From Seiridium cupressi (lineage: Eukaryota; Ascomycota; Sordariomycetes; Amphisphaeriales; Sporocadaceae): a stretch of DNA of 64,000 bases. Shown one piece after another: positions 46,620-57,738 of this stretch (the first letter of the stretch is position 1; each line of letters opens with the position of its first letter). The stretch covers positions 1 through 64,000 of the forward strand of contig JARVKI010000124.1 in NCBI GenBank assembly GCA_036674765.1, read 5' to 3'. Below the pieces are notes generated by a model. That model was not told where the DNA came from. It did no database searches and was given only the letters and a program-made list of their open reading frames with translations. The translations under genes were made by a program, and so were the position numbers.

Positions 46620-46760
46620 GTGGGGCATGGGAGTTGTCAAGGTTGACATCCCAATCGGCACCGAGCGGCGATCGTTTGCCTAATCGACCCTACTAAGGAA
46701 TGAAACATTTCGCTCCCAAATTATGGTTCTAGACTTCTTGTGTTACGTTGTATTGTAATT

Positions 46761-46892
46761 CTCACCTAAGACGGGAACATGGTCGTCAACTGACCAGCCA
46801 ACGAATACATTTAAAACCAAGCCTTTCTCACCTAAGACGGGAACATGGTCGTCAACTGACCAACCAACGAATACATTTAAAACCAAGCCTCT
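46761..46892. repeat. 66-bp tandem duplication
   Basis: 46761-46826 and 46827-46892 are two head-to-tail copies of a 66-base unit that differ at two positions (G/A and T/C, both transitions). It lies about 140 bases past the EthD stop codon and may fall in the 3' flank. The near identity indicates a recent duplication. Confidence 0.92.
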
Positions 46893-48368
46893 CGGACCCT
46901 GCAAAGTGGCACAAACGAATGTTTCCCCACCCCCAAGTCCCCTGCAAATCCCTCGCAGCGCTCCACAAAATTACCAGCTACCAGTGATTAGATGGTGGGG
47001 TCCGTTATCGCCCGCCCGGGCTACCACGATTCCATGTTTGATAGGCTACAATGGAGGTTGTAGGGCTGCGCCCGCCTCACCAATGCAATGCCGCTTTATC
47101 GGCCCCCAACTGAAGAGGAGCATACAAGGAACCCCACCGGCGTAAGATTCGATTTAGCTGCTCCGAGCCGAGGCACACCAGCTCGGGCACTTTTGGGAAT
47201 GCTATTTGAACATCAGATCATTTCGACTTACTCACGTGAGATCGCTTGCAGCATAGCGAGATGCAGCACTTGCTTATGCGACCCAATAGTCGGGCCGCCA
47301 GCTGCTGCGAGGTCCTCGCGTTGGCGGTGCCGCTCGTGCCGTTGTCTAAGTCTAGGAAAAGAGACGGTGATTGCCGCTTGCCAGTCTAGTCTGCCTAGAG
47401 CCCTTAGGACCCGTGGAGAAATAGATGGCGGCTTCTAAAAATATGATCGATTAACAAGTCCCCCGGGTGGTGACACTAGAAAAGGTAAAGTGGTCGCCCT
47501 CGGGAGAGCTTTCCCTCTATAGGCCGTGAAGCGAAACCAAATCAAGACCACATTGTAAAAAATACGACGACAGTCTCCACTCGAGGCGCCTGGCGCGTGT
47601 GTGGCGTAGCGGACGATGTGATGGTATATGCAACCTGGTTTCGCCTGCAGGCGCCCATAATGTCAGGTCGTGCGGGTGTGACACACAACCCGCAGCGTCC
47701 CTGTCTAATTCACAATCAAAGTCGCGCTGGGGCGGCAGCCAATGTCTCTGATTTCAGGTTCTGTTGCCTTCTGACGTAGTACCGATTTGGTGATGGGCGC
47801 TCGAATGCCGAGCAGGATTCAAATAGTGCAACGACGTTAGAACGGAAGGATTGTAGGATCTGACGTGAGCCGGCAGATTCAAAGACCTTGCATTGCACGG
47901 TGCCTCGAGACGTCGTTTCATTCGTCCTCCCGCCGGATGGTCCCACTAGAATCCTCCCGCTCGCCAGTATACGCTAATCTGCTGCAGCGAATGTATGGCT
48001 GAACGTGTGTGCGGGATCCGGCAGGATTGGTGCTCGGGTTGGTAAAAGAGATGACACAATTGTTTTATGCAGATTATCAGTGTAGGGGTCCGAAGTGGAT
48101 ATGGCAATCGAAGGATTCCACTGTTGCTTCGCAGGGCGCCCATAAAGGATCGGTATCCTAGAGCACCGCCTTATCTTATCGCATTGTTATACCTGTAGCC
48201 AATCGAAGTAGTCGTGTGTGCCTGGTGGAGGTATCGCACCCGATATTTGAGCATATTGTTGTTTCATTTGCTATGCTAGTGTACCATGCCTTAGAATACA
48301 GTTTGATAGAATGTAACGAACGTGGCAAATCCCAGGGTATCATTCAAAAGAAGAGAATCGGCGATCCA
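46893..48368. other. Gene-free stretch
   Basis: About 1.5 kb between the EthD gene and the transporter 3' end. It contains many short, interrupted frames and a CACGTG palindrome (47235), but nothing that supports a gene, RNA or element. Confidence 0.5.
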
Positions 48369-50095
48369 TCAAGGTGTCGATACGGAGGCGGAGTGCAATT
48401 GCTGTCCGCCCCCTGCTTCGCTCTTCCTCTCCGCCCCTTCAGTTAGCCCAAACTCCGTCTCCAACTCAGTGCGCATGGGCAGCTCTTTGGCAAGGAAGCT
48501 TAGAAGGAAACCCAGAAGTGCAAATGCGAGGCCCACCTGCCAGCACAACTTCAGACTATCAACGTAGATGCCTTTGACAGTGGCCTGGAGGCCTGGGTTC
48601 TGATCCAGGTTCAACGCAGAGTAGATCTTGCCCCCAGCAGCCAGGGTATATGCTCCTCCATTAGATAGTAACGCACGTGCGCTTTCATTGTCCTGCAGGC
48701 GAGATGCTATCAAGGAATCAGCTTTCGAGTTGAAGACTGCTAGAGGTATAGCAGCTCCCCAGATTGTTCCAAAACCGCGCATAAAGGCCCATGTGGCCGT
48801 TGCGACAGCCACGTCTGATTCGGGGAGGGGAGTCAAAATGGTTGGCAGAGTGACTGGCGTGATAATCCCAATTGCAAGTGCACCAATGATCTGGATCCCC
48901 GCCCAGTATCTCGTGGTCGTGTTTTCATCAAGTCTGGTGAATAGTCCAATGGCGAGTGGGAAGAGGGCAAAGCCAACCATCAGCAGTGGACGATAACGTC
49001 CGATCTTGGTCATGACGCCACCGCTCACTATTGTGAACGGCATGCAGACCGCAGCTGTAGGTAAAATGTCGACGCCGGATTTGAATGCGGACGCCCCGAG
49101 AACCGCCTGGAAGTAGATAGGCAGAACGAATAGAATGTAGAAGACTAGCATGTTGTGTGTAAAGGCGCACAAGAAACCGGCGAGCGAGGTTCGGTTGGAG
49201 AACAGCCTGAACGGGGTAGTGGGCTCTGGGACCCTCGTCTCAAAAAGCAGGAATAAAGGCAGTCCCAGTAGGCCCAGAACCAACGGGATTATGGTTCTCC
49301 AAGACGACCATGGCTCCTCACCACCGCCCCAGGTCAAAGCAAGGAGGATGGATGTGATGGCGGCAACGAGAAGAACGTTCCCGGCAAAGTCCACTCGCTT
49401 CAGTGAGCTCAGAGACATGGTTGATCCCTTGGGCAAAGCTTCAAGGGATATGATGACCATGGCGAGTGTCACTCCAGATAGCGGTAGATTCAAGTAGAAG
49501 ATCCATCGCCATGAAGCATAGCTGGCAAATGCTCCACCAATAAGGGGCCCCACAGTAGTGGAAATGGCGTAGATGGCGAAGATGAAGCCCATGAACTTGC
49601 CTCGCTCGCGCAGAGGCACCAAGTCGCATACTACCATTTCCACCAGGGCATTGAGTCCAGCGCAGCCGATGCCCTGAATGGCACGGCCGACCACGAGTGC
49701 GCCGAGAGTAGGAGCAGGGCCTGCGATTGCAGATCCAATGGCAAAAATGGATATGGCAAAGAGTGTCAGTGCACGGCGGCCGAAGATGTTGGCTGTTTGG
49801 CCAAATAGTGGCGTGAAAGCAGTAGTTGTGAGCAGATAGGAATTGGCGATCCACATATAGCCTTGACTAGTGCCGAGATCCTCGATCATGGATGGCATAG
49901 CCGTTGAGACGGCCGTGGCATCAAGTCCTGCGAGGAGACTTGCTACAGCCATAGATGTCATGATGGCCTATGACATATTAGCAGCTGTTGCACCATCGCC
50001 TCAAAAGCCAGTGAAAGTCGACTTTTACTCACCCAAAAGCGCCATCCACGGCGTTGGGGCGCCACTTCGGGAGTGGCTTTCTCCTCTAGCGCCAT
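48369..50095 (-). CDS. MFS drug:H+ antiporter, DHA14 type
   Basis: Predicted 553-residue major facilitator in two exons (50095-50033, 49967-48369), joined at a 65-base intron with GTGAGT and TAG. Fourteen hydrophobic helices are visible. The family signatures are present: LAGLDATAVSTAMPSM in helix 1, GRAIQGIGCAGLNALVEM (motif C region) in helix 5, and the conserved loop motif PLRERGKFMGF. DHA14 proteins export toxic or secondary-metabolite compounds in exchange for protons. Position in a PKS-NRPS cluster suggests export or self-protection for the product. The first exon encodes a 21-residue polar N-terminus, and the codon phase fixes the start. The C-terminal tail after the last helix is polar and variable, as usual. 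Confidence 0.93.
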
Positions 50096-51316
50096 GTCTT
50101 CCAGTGATCGATCGGCTTGTGTGTAGGAACGTGGGCTAATGTAGCACTGACGAGAAGGGACGAGCGTTGAGACTAAGGGTCCTCAAGTCTTCAAATCCTC
50201 CATGAGTTGAAGTAATATAAGATTTTTGAATTCAGACAGGTCGCGAATGGGTAAAGGTAAGGCCCCCAAGTGATTGATGACTTCTGCACAAGCCAAATGC
50301 AACGCTGGTGCCCCCCCCCCCCACAATTTGCGACGTCAGACGTGTCTCGCGATCAGCCTGGCCCTCACCGGCAGTGTTGGTGCATACGGGCGAGTAACTA
50401 GATTCAGAATCAGGCCATGGAGGTTCGCAACCGCAGTTAGCTGCAGGCCGCTGGCCGCTGGCCGCTGGCAGATCAACTATAGTGATGCCAAGAATGAGGT
50501 AGCTAGCTCAGGGAATAGAAAGCACAGCTGCGGGAATAGAAGGCACAGCTGCGGGAATAGAAAGCACAGCTGCGAGACCGACGATAGGGCAGCGCAAATC
50601 ATGTCGGTACTGCAGACGAGGCGCCAAGCCACCGCCGATCTGGAGCGCCATCTGATTTCGTGCGGAACAACTACACGCTGTCGGGTAGTGCCACTACCAC
50701 CCACCTCAAGTATGCTTTATTTAACTACCCCTGTCAGGCTACGGCTGGGGTAAGTCCCACGGTGGCACGGACTGTACATTAGTGTTACCCGGCAAATCCC
50801 CAACCCTGCTTATGGTGACGAACCTGATCCAAGGCCGCAAGAAACATTCACATGATAGGATCCCTGGCCGTACCCACCATCCATTTACATCTGCGGAATG
50901 CAGACGCAACGAAATGCCGAGACTGGTGCCGTTAGCGAAATTTCACTCGTTGATGTGCAGTCTCATGCACCGATAGCCGGCTTGTCCTACACAGTCTACA
51001 GCAATCGACTTATTATCCGTTACCAATCCTGCCGGTCGTGCAGCGGTAGGGTTGCAGAGAAGGATGACGGATCATGCAATATTCCCTTGCCGCATCCTAT
51101 TGGCCCACCACCAGCTGCAGTGTCACACACTCTGACACCATTTGCTGCAGTCTGCTGTGGTCAGCGTGACCGTACCAGAGATGGCGTCCACTCCGTGCTT
51201 ACTACATGTCTACTTGGTTGAAGTACCTAGGAGGCGCCCCCAGCTCTGTCGATTGGAAAACTTCCTCCAGATTCAACAACTTTCTCAACTGTTCCTGAAC
51301 TACTCACGACGCCATC
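50096..51316. other. Spacer with short repeats
   Basis: No gene supported. It holds a run of 11 C residues (50312-50322) and the three-copy repeat at 50511-50573. The right end is the promoter of the rhodopsin-like gene. Confidence 0.5.
50511..50573. repeat. 21-bp unit repeated three times
   Basis: Three head-to-tail copies occupy 50511-50531, 50532-50552 and 50553-50573. The middle copy differs from the others at one base (A to G). The unit ends in CACAGCTGC and has no stop in one frame, but no gene surrounds it. The repeat lies between the transporter and the rhodopsin-like gene. Confidence 0.92.
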
Positions 51317-52688
51317 ATGTCACACGCACCATCGTCAGCCTTGCTCCCGCGCCAGGCGATTGATCTGAATGGGCCAGCTCTCGCTCCGCCAACAGGCATG
51401 GTGTCCCAGCTGGACAATCCGCCAAATGAAAACCATATTGCCGTTCCCGTCATTTCTGTCTGCGTCGCCATTACTGCTGTGTTTTACTTTATCCGCTTCT
51501 ATGCAAAGTATCTAACCAAGCAAATCAATCTTTCTGACTGTGAGTTCCTCGGGTAGCCTAGACCATCTCACCCTATACTCAGACTGACCTTTGCCTAGAT
51601 CTATCCGCCGTGGCATTTGTACGTTGTCTACCATAGTCTCATATTGTGTCTGGGCTTTTACTGACACAGCCTAGCCCATCTTCTGGGTCTATGTCTACTA
51701 TAGTTACCGTCTCAGCTGGTCACCAGGCTATCTCATCCATGAGTGGGATATGCGGTTGAAGGATATCAGCGCCTTCTCCTATGTGAGTCCTCAGATATAT
51801 CTCCTGTCCGGTAGAGAAAAAACCATCTGACTGGCGACATTCAGGTCTGCTTTATGGGCACCACCCTCTACCTGTGGATCATCGCCTTGGTCAAGTGCTC
51901 CATTCTTGTGGAATGGGTAAACATATTTGTCCCGAAGGGCAAGCGCACCTACTTTACCTGGATGTGCTACGCTACCTGCGTCGCAATCTCGCTGCTCTCG
52001 ATCATCATATTCATCATGAACCTGGTCAACTGCACTCCATTTCAAGCAAACTATGACCCGCTGACCCCTAATTATTTTTGCCGGTTCAAAGTCCCGGAAT
52101 TCGGACTTGCATCGTCTACGACCAACTTTGTGCTGGATCTGATCCCTCTTATTCTTGCACAGAGAGTGATTTGGGGACTGCGTATGTCGTTGTCGAAGAA
52201 GCTTGGTGTCAGTGTGGTGTTCCTCGTTGGTCTAACGTATGTTTTGCTATTCCAAGTTGATAGTGGAAATTCGCTAACCATGACTGTGGAATAGTGGCTG
52301 TGCTTCAAGTCTAGTGCGACTATACTTTGCTACACAGTTCTACGTATCGACTGATGTCACCTACTTCTACTCCATCATGGCACTGTGCTCACTGTGCGAG
52401 GTGACCTGCGCCCATTTGATCTTCTGCGCGCCTCACGTGCCGAAGGTCATCGGAGGTATCAAGCAGAGCAAGACAATCAGCGGAATCAAGCGATACATCA
52501 GCTCGAGGGGTTCCTCCAAGAGCGACGCTACCTATATCAACCAGTCAGACGGCTTTGGCGAGACCGCGGAACTGAAATCTGCCGGCAACCCGAATTCACA
52601 GCGCTTTGTGAACTCAAGGGGAACTGATCGTCAGACGACATACTCTGAGGAGTCTGAAAGAACTCTGCGGCAGCCGAGTTTTGTCTGA
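51317..52688 (+). CDS. Fungal rhodopsin-like integral membrane protein
   Basis: Predicted 378-residue seven-helix membrane protein in five exons (51317-51539, 51599-51618, 51675-51782, 51845-52236, 52295-52688), including a 20-base microexon, with all phases closing. Helices are easy to see: IAVPVISVCVAITAVFYFI, SAVAFPIFWVYVYYS, YLWIIALVKCSILVEW, VAISLLSIIIFIMNLV, then two more and a last one at YSIMALCSLCEVTCAHLIF. The NCTPFQANYDP segment between helices 4 and 5 resembles the conserved cysteine loop of the Fung_rhodopsin (SAT4-type) family. The polar C-terminus is Ser rich. The family name is historical: these proteins lack a proven retinal-binding role, and many occur in secondary-metabolite clusters. 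Function is unknown. It lies between the transporter and the broken reductase. Confidence 0.88.
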
Positions 52689-54313
52689 TCTACAAAGCGT
52701 TGTTTGATTGGATCTGATTTGACGCGAAGCACCGTAGTCGCATATAGAATGTTCTATGCAAAAGTTGACTAGTGGCGTACGTGCTACTAAATCATGTTAC
52801 AAGTACTATACGATACAATTTCTATAAATACAATAGGCACTATATTTCTTTGGCGCGCATGCATAGTGACACCGCCTCTCCTGTAGATAGCCGGTTTCCT
52901 GAAGCTATTCCGAAGAAAAAGCAAACCCGTGCTTTTTCCACTTCTAGGAGCTTAGCTTCCTAATTAGCCGAAATACGGTGATCGCCTCTCCTTCGAAAAA
53001 GTGTAAGATGCATCGGGTAAGGTCAGTTGGTCTCCAACTCTATTAATAGCAACCCAAGAACCCTGGCGGCGGTACCCGATCCCTCCAATCGGTTGGGTAC
53101 GCTTATCGCACTGGTGTAATGTGTGTGAGCGTCAGTCGAAAACCGGGGACCAACAAGGACCTGACCAGCCGACATGTGATGCAAATCGTACTCGGATACC
53201 ACCGGACAGCCTCGTATCTTCCCCTACCTCATCCATGTGATGTCACTGCAGATGAGCGCGCAATCTCGCCCATGATTGTTACTATCGTTGCAGTCATCGG
53301 ATGGAGATGAGCGGCCGGCGGCGTGGACTTTTCTTCTGGGTCCTGTGCTTACTGCAGCGCGATCATTGACGTGTCATGAGCGCTAGTGATAATACATGAA
53401 GGCTAGCTCCACCAACCACTGCACCCCTCCGTCGCAGGACTTTTGCTTCTTGCCCATGACTGCCGGTGACCCTGGAATGCTTGCCGGCGGCCGCCGAGAA
53501 TATGTGGCTAGGCCCCGTCTGACCGCAGCGTAAGAAATGATGCCCGAATAGGCAATCGAAAAAGCCCCCAAATGCGGCCGACCGGATCAACGAGGAGCCT
53601 CTTGTGCCGTTCTTACACATGCGCCCACTGTGCCACATCAGACCACAACCAGGGCGGAGGCTCGGGAGATGCTACCTCACTTGGGTATAGTGTCATAGCC
53701 ATTGATGGAACGGTAAGGGTCGAGAAGGCTTATTAAGAAAGGAAATTGAACATCATGCAGCCCTGTCTAACCATGAGATCCCATCACACGCAACAGTGGC
53801 ACTCTGGTGAAAGTGCATTTTTTGTATGGCTCTGAGTATGTTGTATCATGTACTGTTTAGTGACTTGAATGATATGATGCGTGCTATGGAAGGTGCATTG
53901 CATTGGCTGACACCTGCCAATAACTGTTGGCCCCTTGCAGAAGTGACCATCAATAGTCGTATCTCTCAATATACGGCATCTAGAAGATCTTATTGGTCAC
54001 TGACTTGACCGAAGGACTTTTGCCACTTCCCGCAGGCCACCACTATCTTGGACAGTTGGAAATGGGTTCGGAAAACCGTCTCCTATGGACTAAGATATCT
54101 TCCCCTTGTGGATAACCATCTTTCTCAGTTGAGATGGAGACGAATCACCACTCCAATCACTTCAATAACGTCTCCCATAGTTTCAAGAAACGGCAGATAC
54201 ATATCGTCCTCCAAGTAACAATGGGAATATCGAACCCTGAATATCAAAATGTATTGAGTCAGCAAAGACTAGCCCTGATCAGCTAGTACTACGAGATAAT
54301 CTTCCTGTTGCCA
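52689..54313. other. Gene-free stretch with a foldback
   Basis: About 1.6 kb without a supported gene. The only structured element is the imperfect hairpin at 52901-52959. No tRNA, repeat family or mobile-element ends were found. Confidence 0.5.
52901..52959. repeat. Imperfect foldback hairpin
   Basis: The inner stem pairs GAAAAAGCA (52915-52923) with its exact complement at 52930-52938 around a six-base loop. An outer pair, GAAGCTA (52901-52907) and TAGCTTC (52953-52959), adds seven bases. The rest of the arms is partly complementary. Its length suits a small MITE-like element or a transcript-end hairpin. Confidence 0.65.
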
Positions 54314-55482
54314 CTAAACCCTAATGACGATCTTGCCAACGGTATTTTGCTGTCTCAGCTGCTCGAGAGCTATCGGTGCATCCTTCCACTCGTATACATT
54401 CCCTAGACAGGGGTGTATATCATGCTCCTCAGCTAAAGCTACCGTTCGCGAAAGCATGGCTCTACTGAAGGACAGCATGCCTCTTACTAGACTGGGGTCA
54501 GCAGTTGAAACGTTGGGGTGTTGCAGTAGTACGTACGGATCTTCCCCCCAGTGATGAGCGGCATCACCACATCGACAGGCTCCGGGACAGTCAGGAACCC
54601 AGCCAGACAAGCTGTCCCGCCCTGTCGCAGAGACTTCATGGACTGTGCCAGTGTTCCCGATCCCCCGACGTCGCAGACCAGATCAACGCCCTTGCCATCG
54701 GTAAGACGAAGAACCTCGTCAGACCAATTTGGAGTCGTCTTGTAGTTGATCAACTCCGAAGCGCCGAGCTTCTTAGCAATCTGCAACTTCTCATCTGACG
54801 AGGAGGTGGCAATGACTCTGGCTCCAAGGGCACTGGCGTACTATTGAACTTGTTAGCGTACCATTCATGAGCACTAACCAGTCTGCGAACTCACCTGAAT
54901 CACAGCACAGCTTACACCTCCAGTGCCCTGCGTGACGACTGTGATTCCCTTCCCAACGTGCACCGTTCCGAGCATATTGATCGCAGAGCCTGCGGCGCCG
55001 GGCAGAGCTGCTGCTTCCTCGAATGACAGATTCTTCGGAGCGCGGACGATCCATGGGTCTTGCACAGCAACGTACTGGGTCAAGGTGCCATTCGCCGTTC
55101 CTGCGCCGATGATGTTCCTTATGTCTAGCGCACTCACGTCGCCGTCAACCCAGCCGCGTCCCGGCAGAGAGATCACCGCCTCGCCGATACTGTCCTTCCA
55201 CTCGCTGTCTGGCCCAGTGCTCACGATCTCCCCAGCGCCGTCATTGCATGGGATCAGACCTGGAGACGTGCGGATCGGGTAGAGAGGGGAGTCTGCTATA
55301 GCGAGGAGGTCTCGGAAGTTGAGAGCCGCAGCACGCATGCGGACGAGAACGGAGCCAGGTCCTGGCGATGGGATGGGAACCTCTTTGACTGACAGATTAT
55401 CGAACAAATTTGGCGATAGGTGCGACTTGGCAGAGTCGACAATGTTGACTTGATAAGATAGAGCCATGTTGGAGGATGCCAT
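54314..55482 (-). pseudogene. Medium-chain dehydrogenase/reductase, one frameshift
   Basis: A 54-base intron (54894-54841, GTGAGT and CTAAC) separates exon 1 (55482-54895) from exon 2 (54840-54314). The reading is an MDR of the zinc-free alcohol dehydrogenase/quinone oxidoreductase type, with AAALNFRDLLAIADSPLYP near residue 52, the GAGEIV loop and the nucleotide-binding QGTGGVSCAVIQ. Exon 2 holds GASELINYKT and GVDLVCDVGGSGTLAQS, then after a one-base frame change near 54535 (in the run CGTACGTACTA) it continues as LLQHPNVSTADPSLVRGML to the end. Exon 2 is 527 bases, one short of a multiple of three, so a single deletion or a sequencing error explains it. Such an enzyme could supply the missing enoyl reduction in trans, but its sequence is closer to general MDR reductases than to known trans-ER partners. 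Confidence 0.7.
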
Positions 55483-55925
55483 GTCTTCTTATATGCTTCA
55501 CTGAGCGTGACAATCTGGGAACATGATGAGAATGATATTAGAAGTATACCATCACTGGAGCCGTGGTCTCTTAAATAGAGAGTGCTTCCTCCCAGCATCC
55601 TTGGGTGGCCCAGTCATACTGCTCTTCGAAGTGAACACATTTCTAAGCCATTTGCTTCAGTTCTAGAGATTGAGCCATATTCCCACGATTGTCCAAGTAA
55701 GACTCGAGGAGGTCCGCTGCCGGTGCTGGTGTCTTTGGGTGGAGTTCCGCAGGCTAATAGTGGCGAGGGTCTGCCCACAACCTTGCAACGAGTTTGCTAT
55801 GACATAGTATCAAATACAGCTTAGCTTCGCACTATAGAAGTCATGTGGATCTGGCTGTCCATTGCAGTTTATCGATTAAAAACGTAGTCATTCCATTGCT
55901 CGGCTTCAACTTGCTCTAATACCCA

Positions 55926-57071
55926 CTACACTGGCATGAGAATCGGTGGTCGTGCAAGAGTGGGTATGCACGCAGCCAGCAGAATTGTCTCATATATGTC
56001 GGTATAGAGCGGCTGCCCCTCGTTCCACTTAACTGTAAAGTCGTGGTATGTCATCAAGTCTCCTCCAGATCCAAGGGTAAACTGCCACCAGATTTCCTCC
56101 GGCACACTCCACAACGCACCATTCACGGTGACTGGCAGGTACGCCATTCGAGGGACGCTGGTGCAGAAACCATCTTTCAGCGACGAATACAATGCTTGAA
56201 GGAGGATGGACATCAGGATTGTGCGTCTGGCACTCTCGACAAAGATCCAGCACTTGTAGAGAGATTCGTTGCTACAATCCTCATAGAGCAGGTTGATCGA
56301 CGACTGGAGATGAAGTGTCCAGTCCTCCAATGTTCCCGATTGTCTCTCTGCGCTGGCGCGCTGACGGATATCACCATCAAAAAGCCGAATGATTTGGTAC
56401 ATGATCAATGCCTGAACGCCGACCAGGTAGTCTTTCGTTGACCATGATGAAGTCTTGGAGGAATTGACAAGGCTATCAATCCGGCTATCAAGCATTGAGA
56501 AGATGACCGCCCGGTTTTGGAGCGATTTCTGACAATACATGGCACTGAGACCAAGTAAGTCTTGATAGACGACCGGCGGCACGTCTTGAAAGGAAGCTGG
56601 ATGGATAAACGGTAGCTGATTCTGCTGTACTAGCTGTGGTATGAAAGATTGGAACTGATCAATGCAAAAGTCTATTTGCTCTTGCTTAAGGATTGTCCGC
56701 ACTGGAACCTGCAGAGACGCCAAGGGCAATAGGTCCATTTCGCTTAACTCGTTAGCCTCAGAAACACCACCGGTGGCTTCACCCACCGGCACAATGCCCG
56801 GAGCTCGCTGTTCTTAGCGATGTGGAGTTGTTCTAGCGGCAGTGGAGATCTGTTCCGTGAGCCGCTGTCTACGCGCCGCATTGGCAGCGGGAGGCGTTGT
56901 CTACTTCCATCAGTTCCACGAACAGTGAAATCCCACGGGGCCACCCACATATTCACAAACCAAGGTCCGGTCTATGCATCGTCTGCATTGCGGAAATCCT
57001 AGGTCGCATCTCCGTTTCGCTTGCACACAGGCAGTACATGCCTTCCGGCGTGTACTCTGGCGGACGAACAT
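55926..57071 (-). pseudogene. Zn2Cys6 regulator with an in-frame stop
   Basis: Exon 1 (57071-56949) encodes a basic start and a perfect zinc cluster, C-X2-C-X6-C-X6-C-X2-C-X6-C (KACTACVQAKRRCDLG through to RTLVC). A 48-base intron (56948-56901) leads to exon 2 (56900-55926), and phases close to 365 codons. A TAA at 56815-56817 interrupts the linker about 28 codons into exon 2. CAA to TAA is a C-to-T change in CpA context, as RIP makes. The rest is open and reads as a typical regulator body (FIHPASFQDVPPVVYQDLL, LVGVQALIMYQIIRLFDGDI). This gene sits within the PKS-NRPS region and is the obvious candidate for its pathway activator. If the stop is real, only the DNA-binding part would be made, which might even act as a competitor. 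A short downstream start near 56720 would give a protein without the zinc cluster. Confidence 0.75.
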
Positions 57072-57738
57072 TGTGATTGTCGCACTTCACTTGGAGGAGC
57101 ACGAACCCTGCCCAGTCGTGAACTTTTAGCAATTGTGATATGCTCTGACCTCAAAGTCCTCGAAGTGGCTTCCCTTGCACAGTCGAAGGAAGACGGCGGC
57201 GGCAAGATTTAAGCTCGGACCTTCCGTCAGCTTGGCATTGCGGAATTCCGCTTTAGCGAGGAATTGGTCAGCAAGTCCGCTGAGGCTAAAACCAAGGGAA
57301 AGAGTTGACGCACCCCCAAGCCGCGTCCGGATGTTAAGGATACTGGAACTGGTATACTGCGCTTAAACATAATGGTTGACCTGTCAATATGATTTTGCCC
57401 TATCTAAGAGACTTCTTACTCTGGGTTATGTCAACCTCTGTCGATCGCAGTGCCAAGGCGGTTTAGGTGCACCTAGCAGAATACAATGTACTGGAGGCAA
57501 ATGCCACGCGCCGAGTGCCTTGAACAGTGGCTCCAATTATCTGACTCGCTCGCTACATGCATCTATCGCTATTCATTTCATCGCAAAAGCCTCACTGATC
57601 CCAGCACCAATCCAACACTAACAGCAGTATCAATGATAGATACGACTTGTTAAAAGCTCAGACTCTCCTTGCGCGCTTGAACTTTTTCACTCTCAGATCA
57701 TTGTTAGTGCGCATCTTATGGTTTAATATAGGGAAATC
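57072..57738. other. Spacer between the regulator and alcohol dehydrogenase genes
   Basis: The 667 bases form the upstream region of the regulator and the 3' flank of the dehydrogenase. No gene or repeat was found. Confidence 0.5.
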
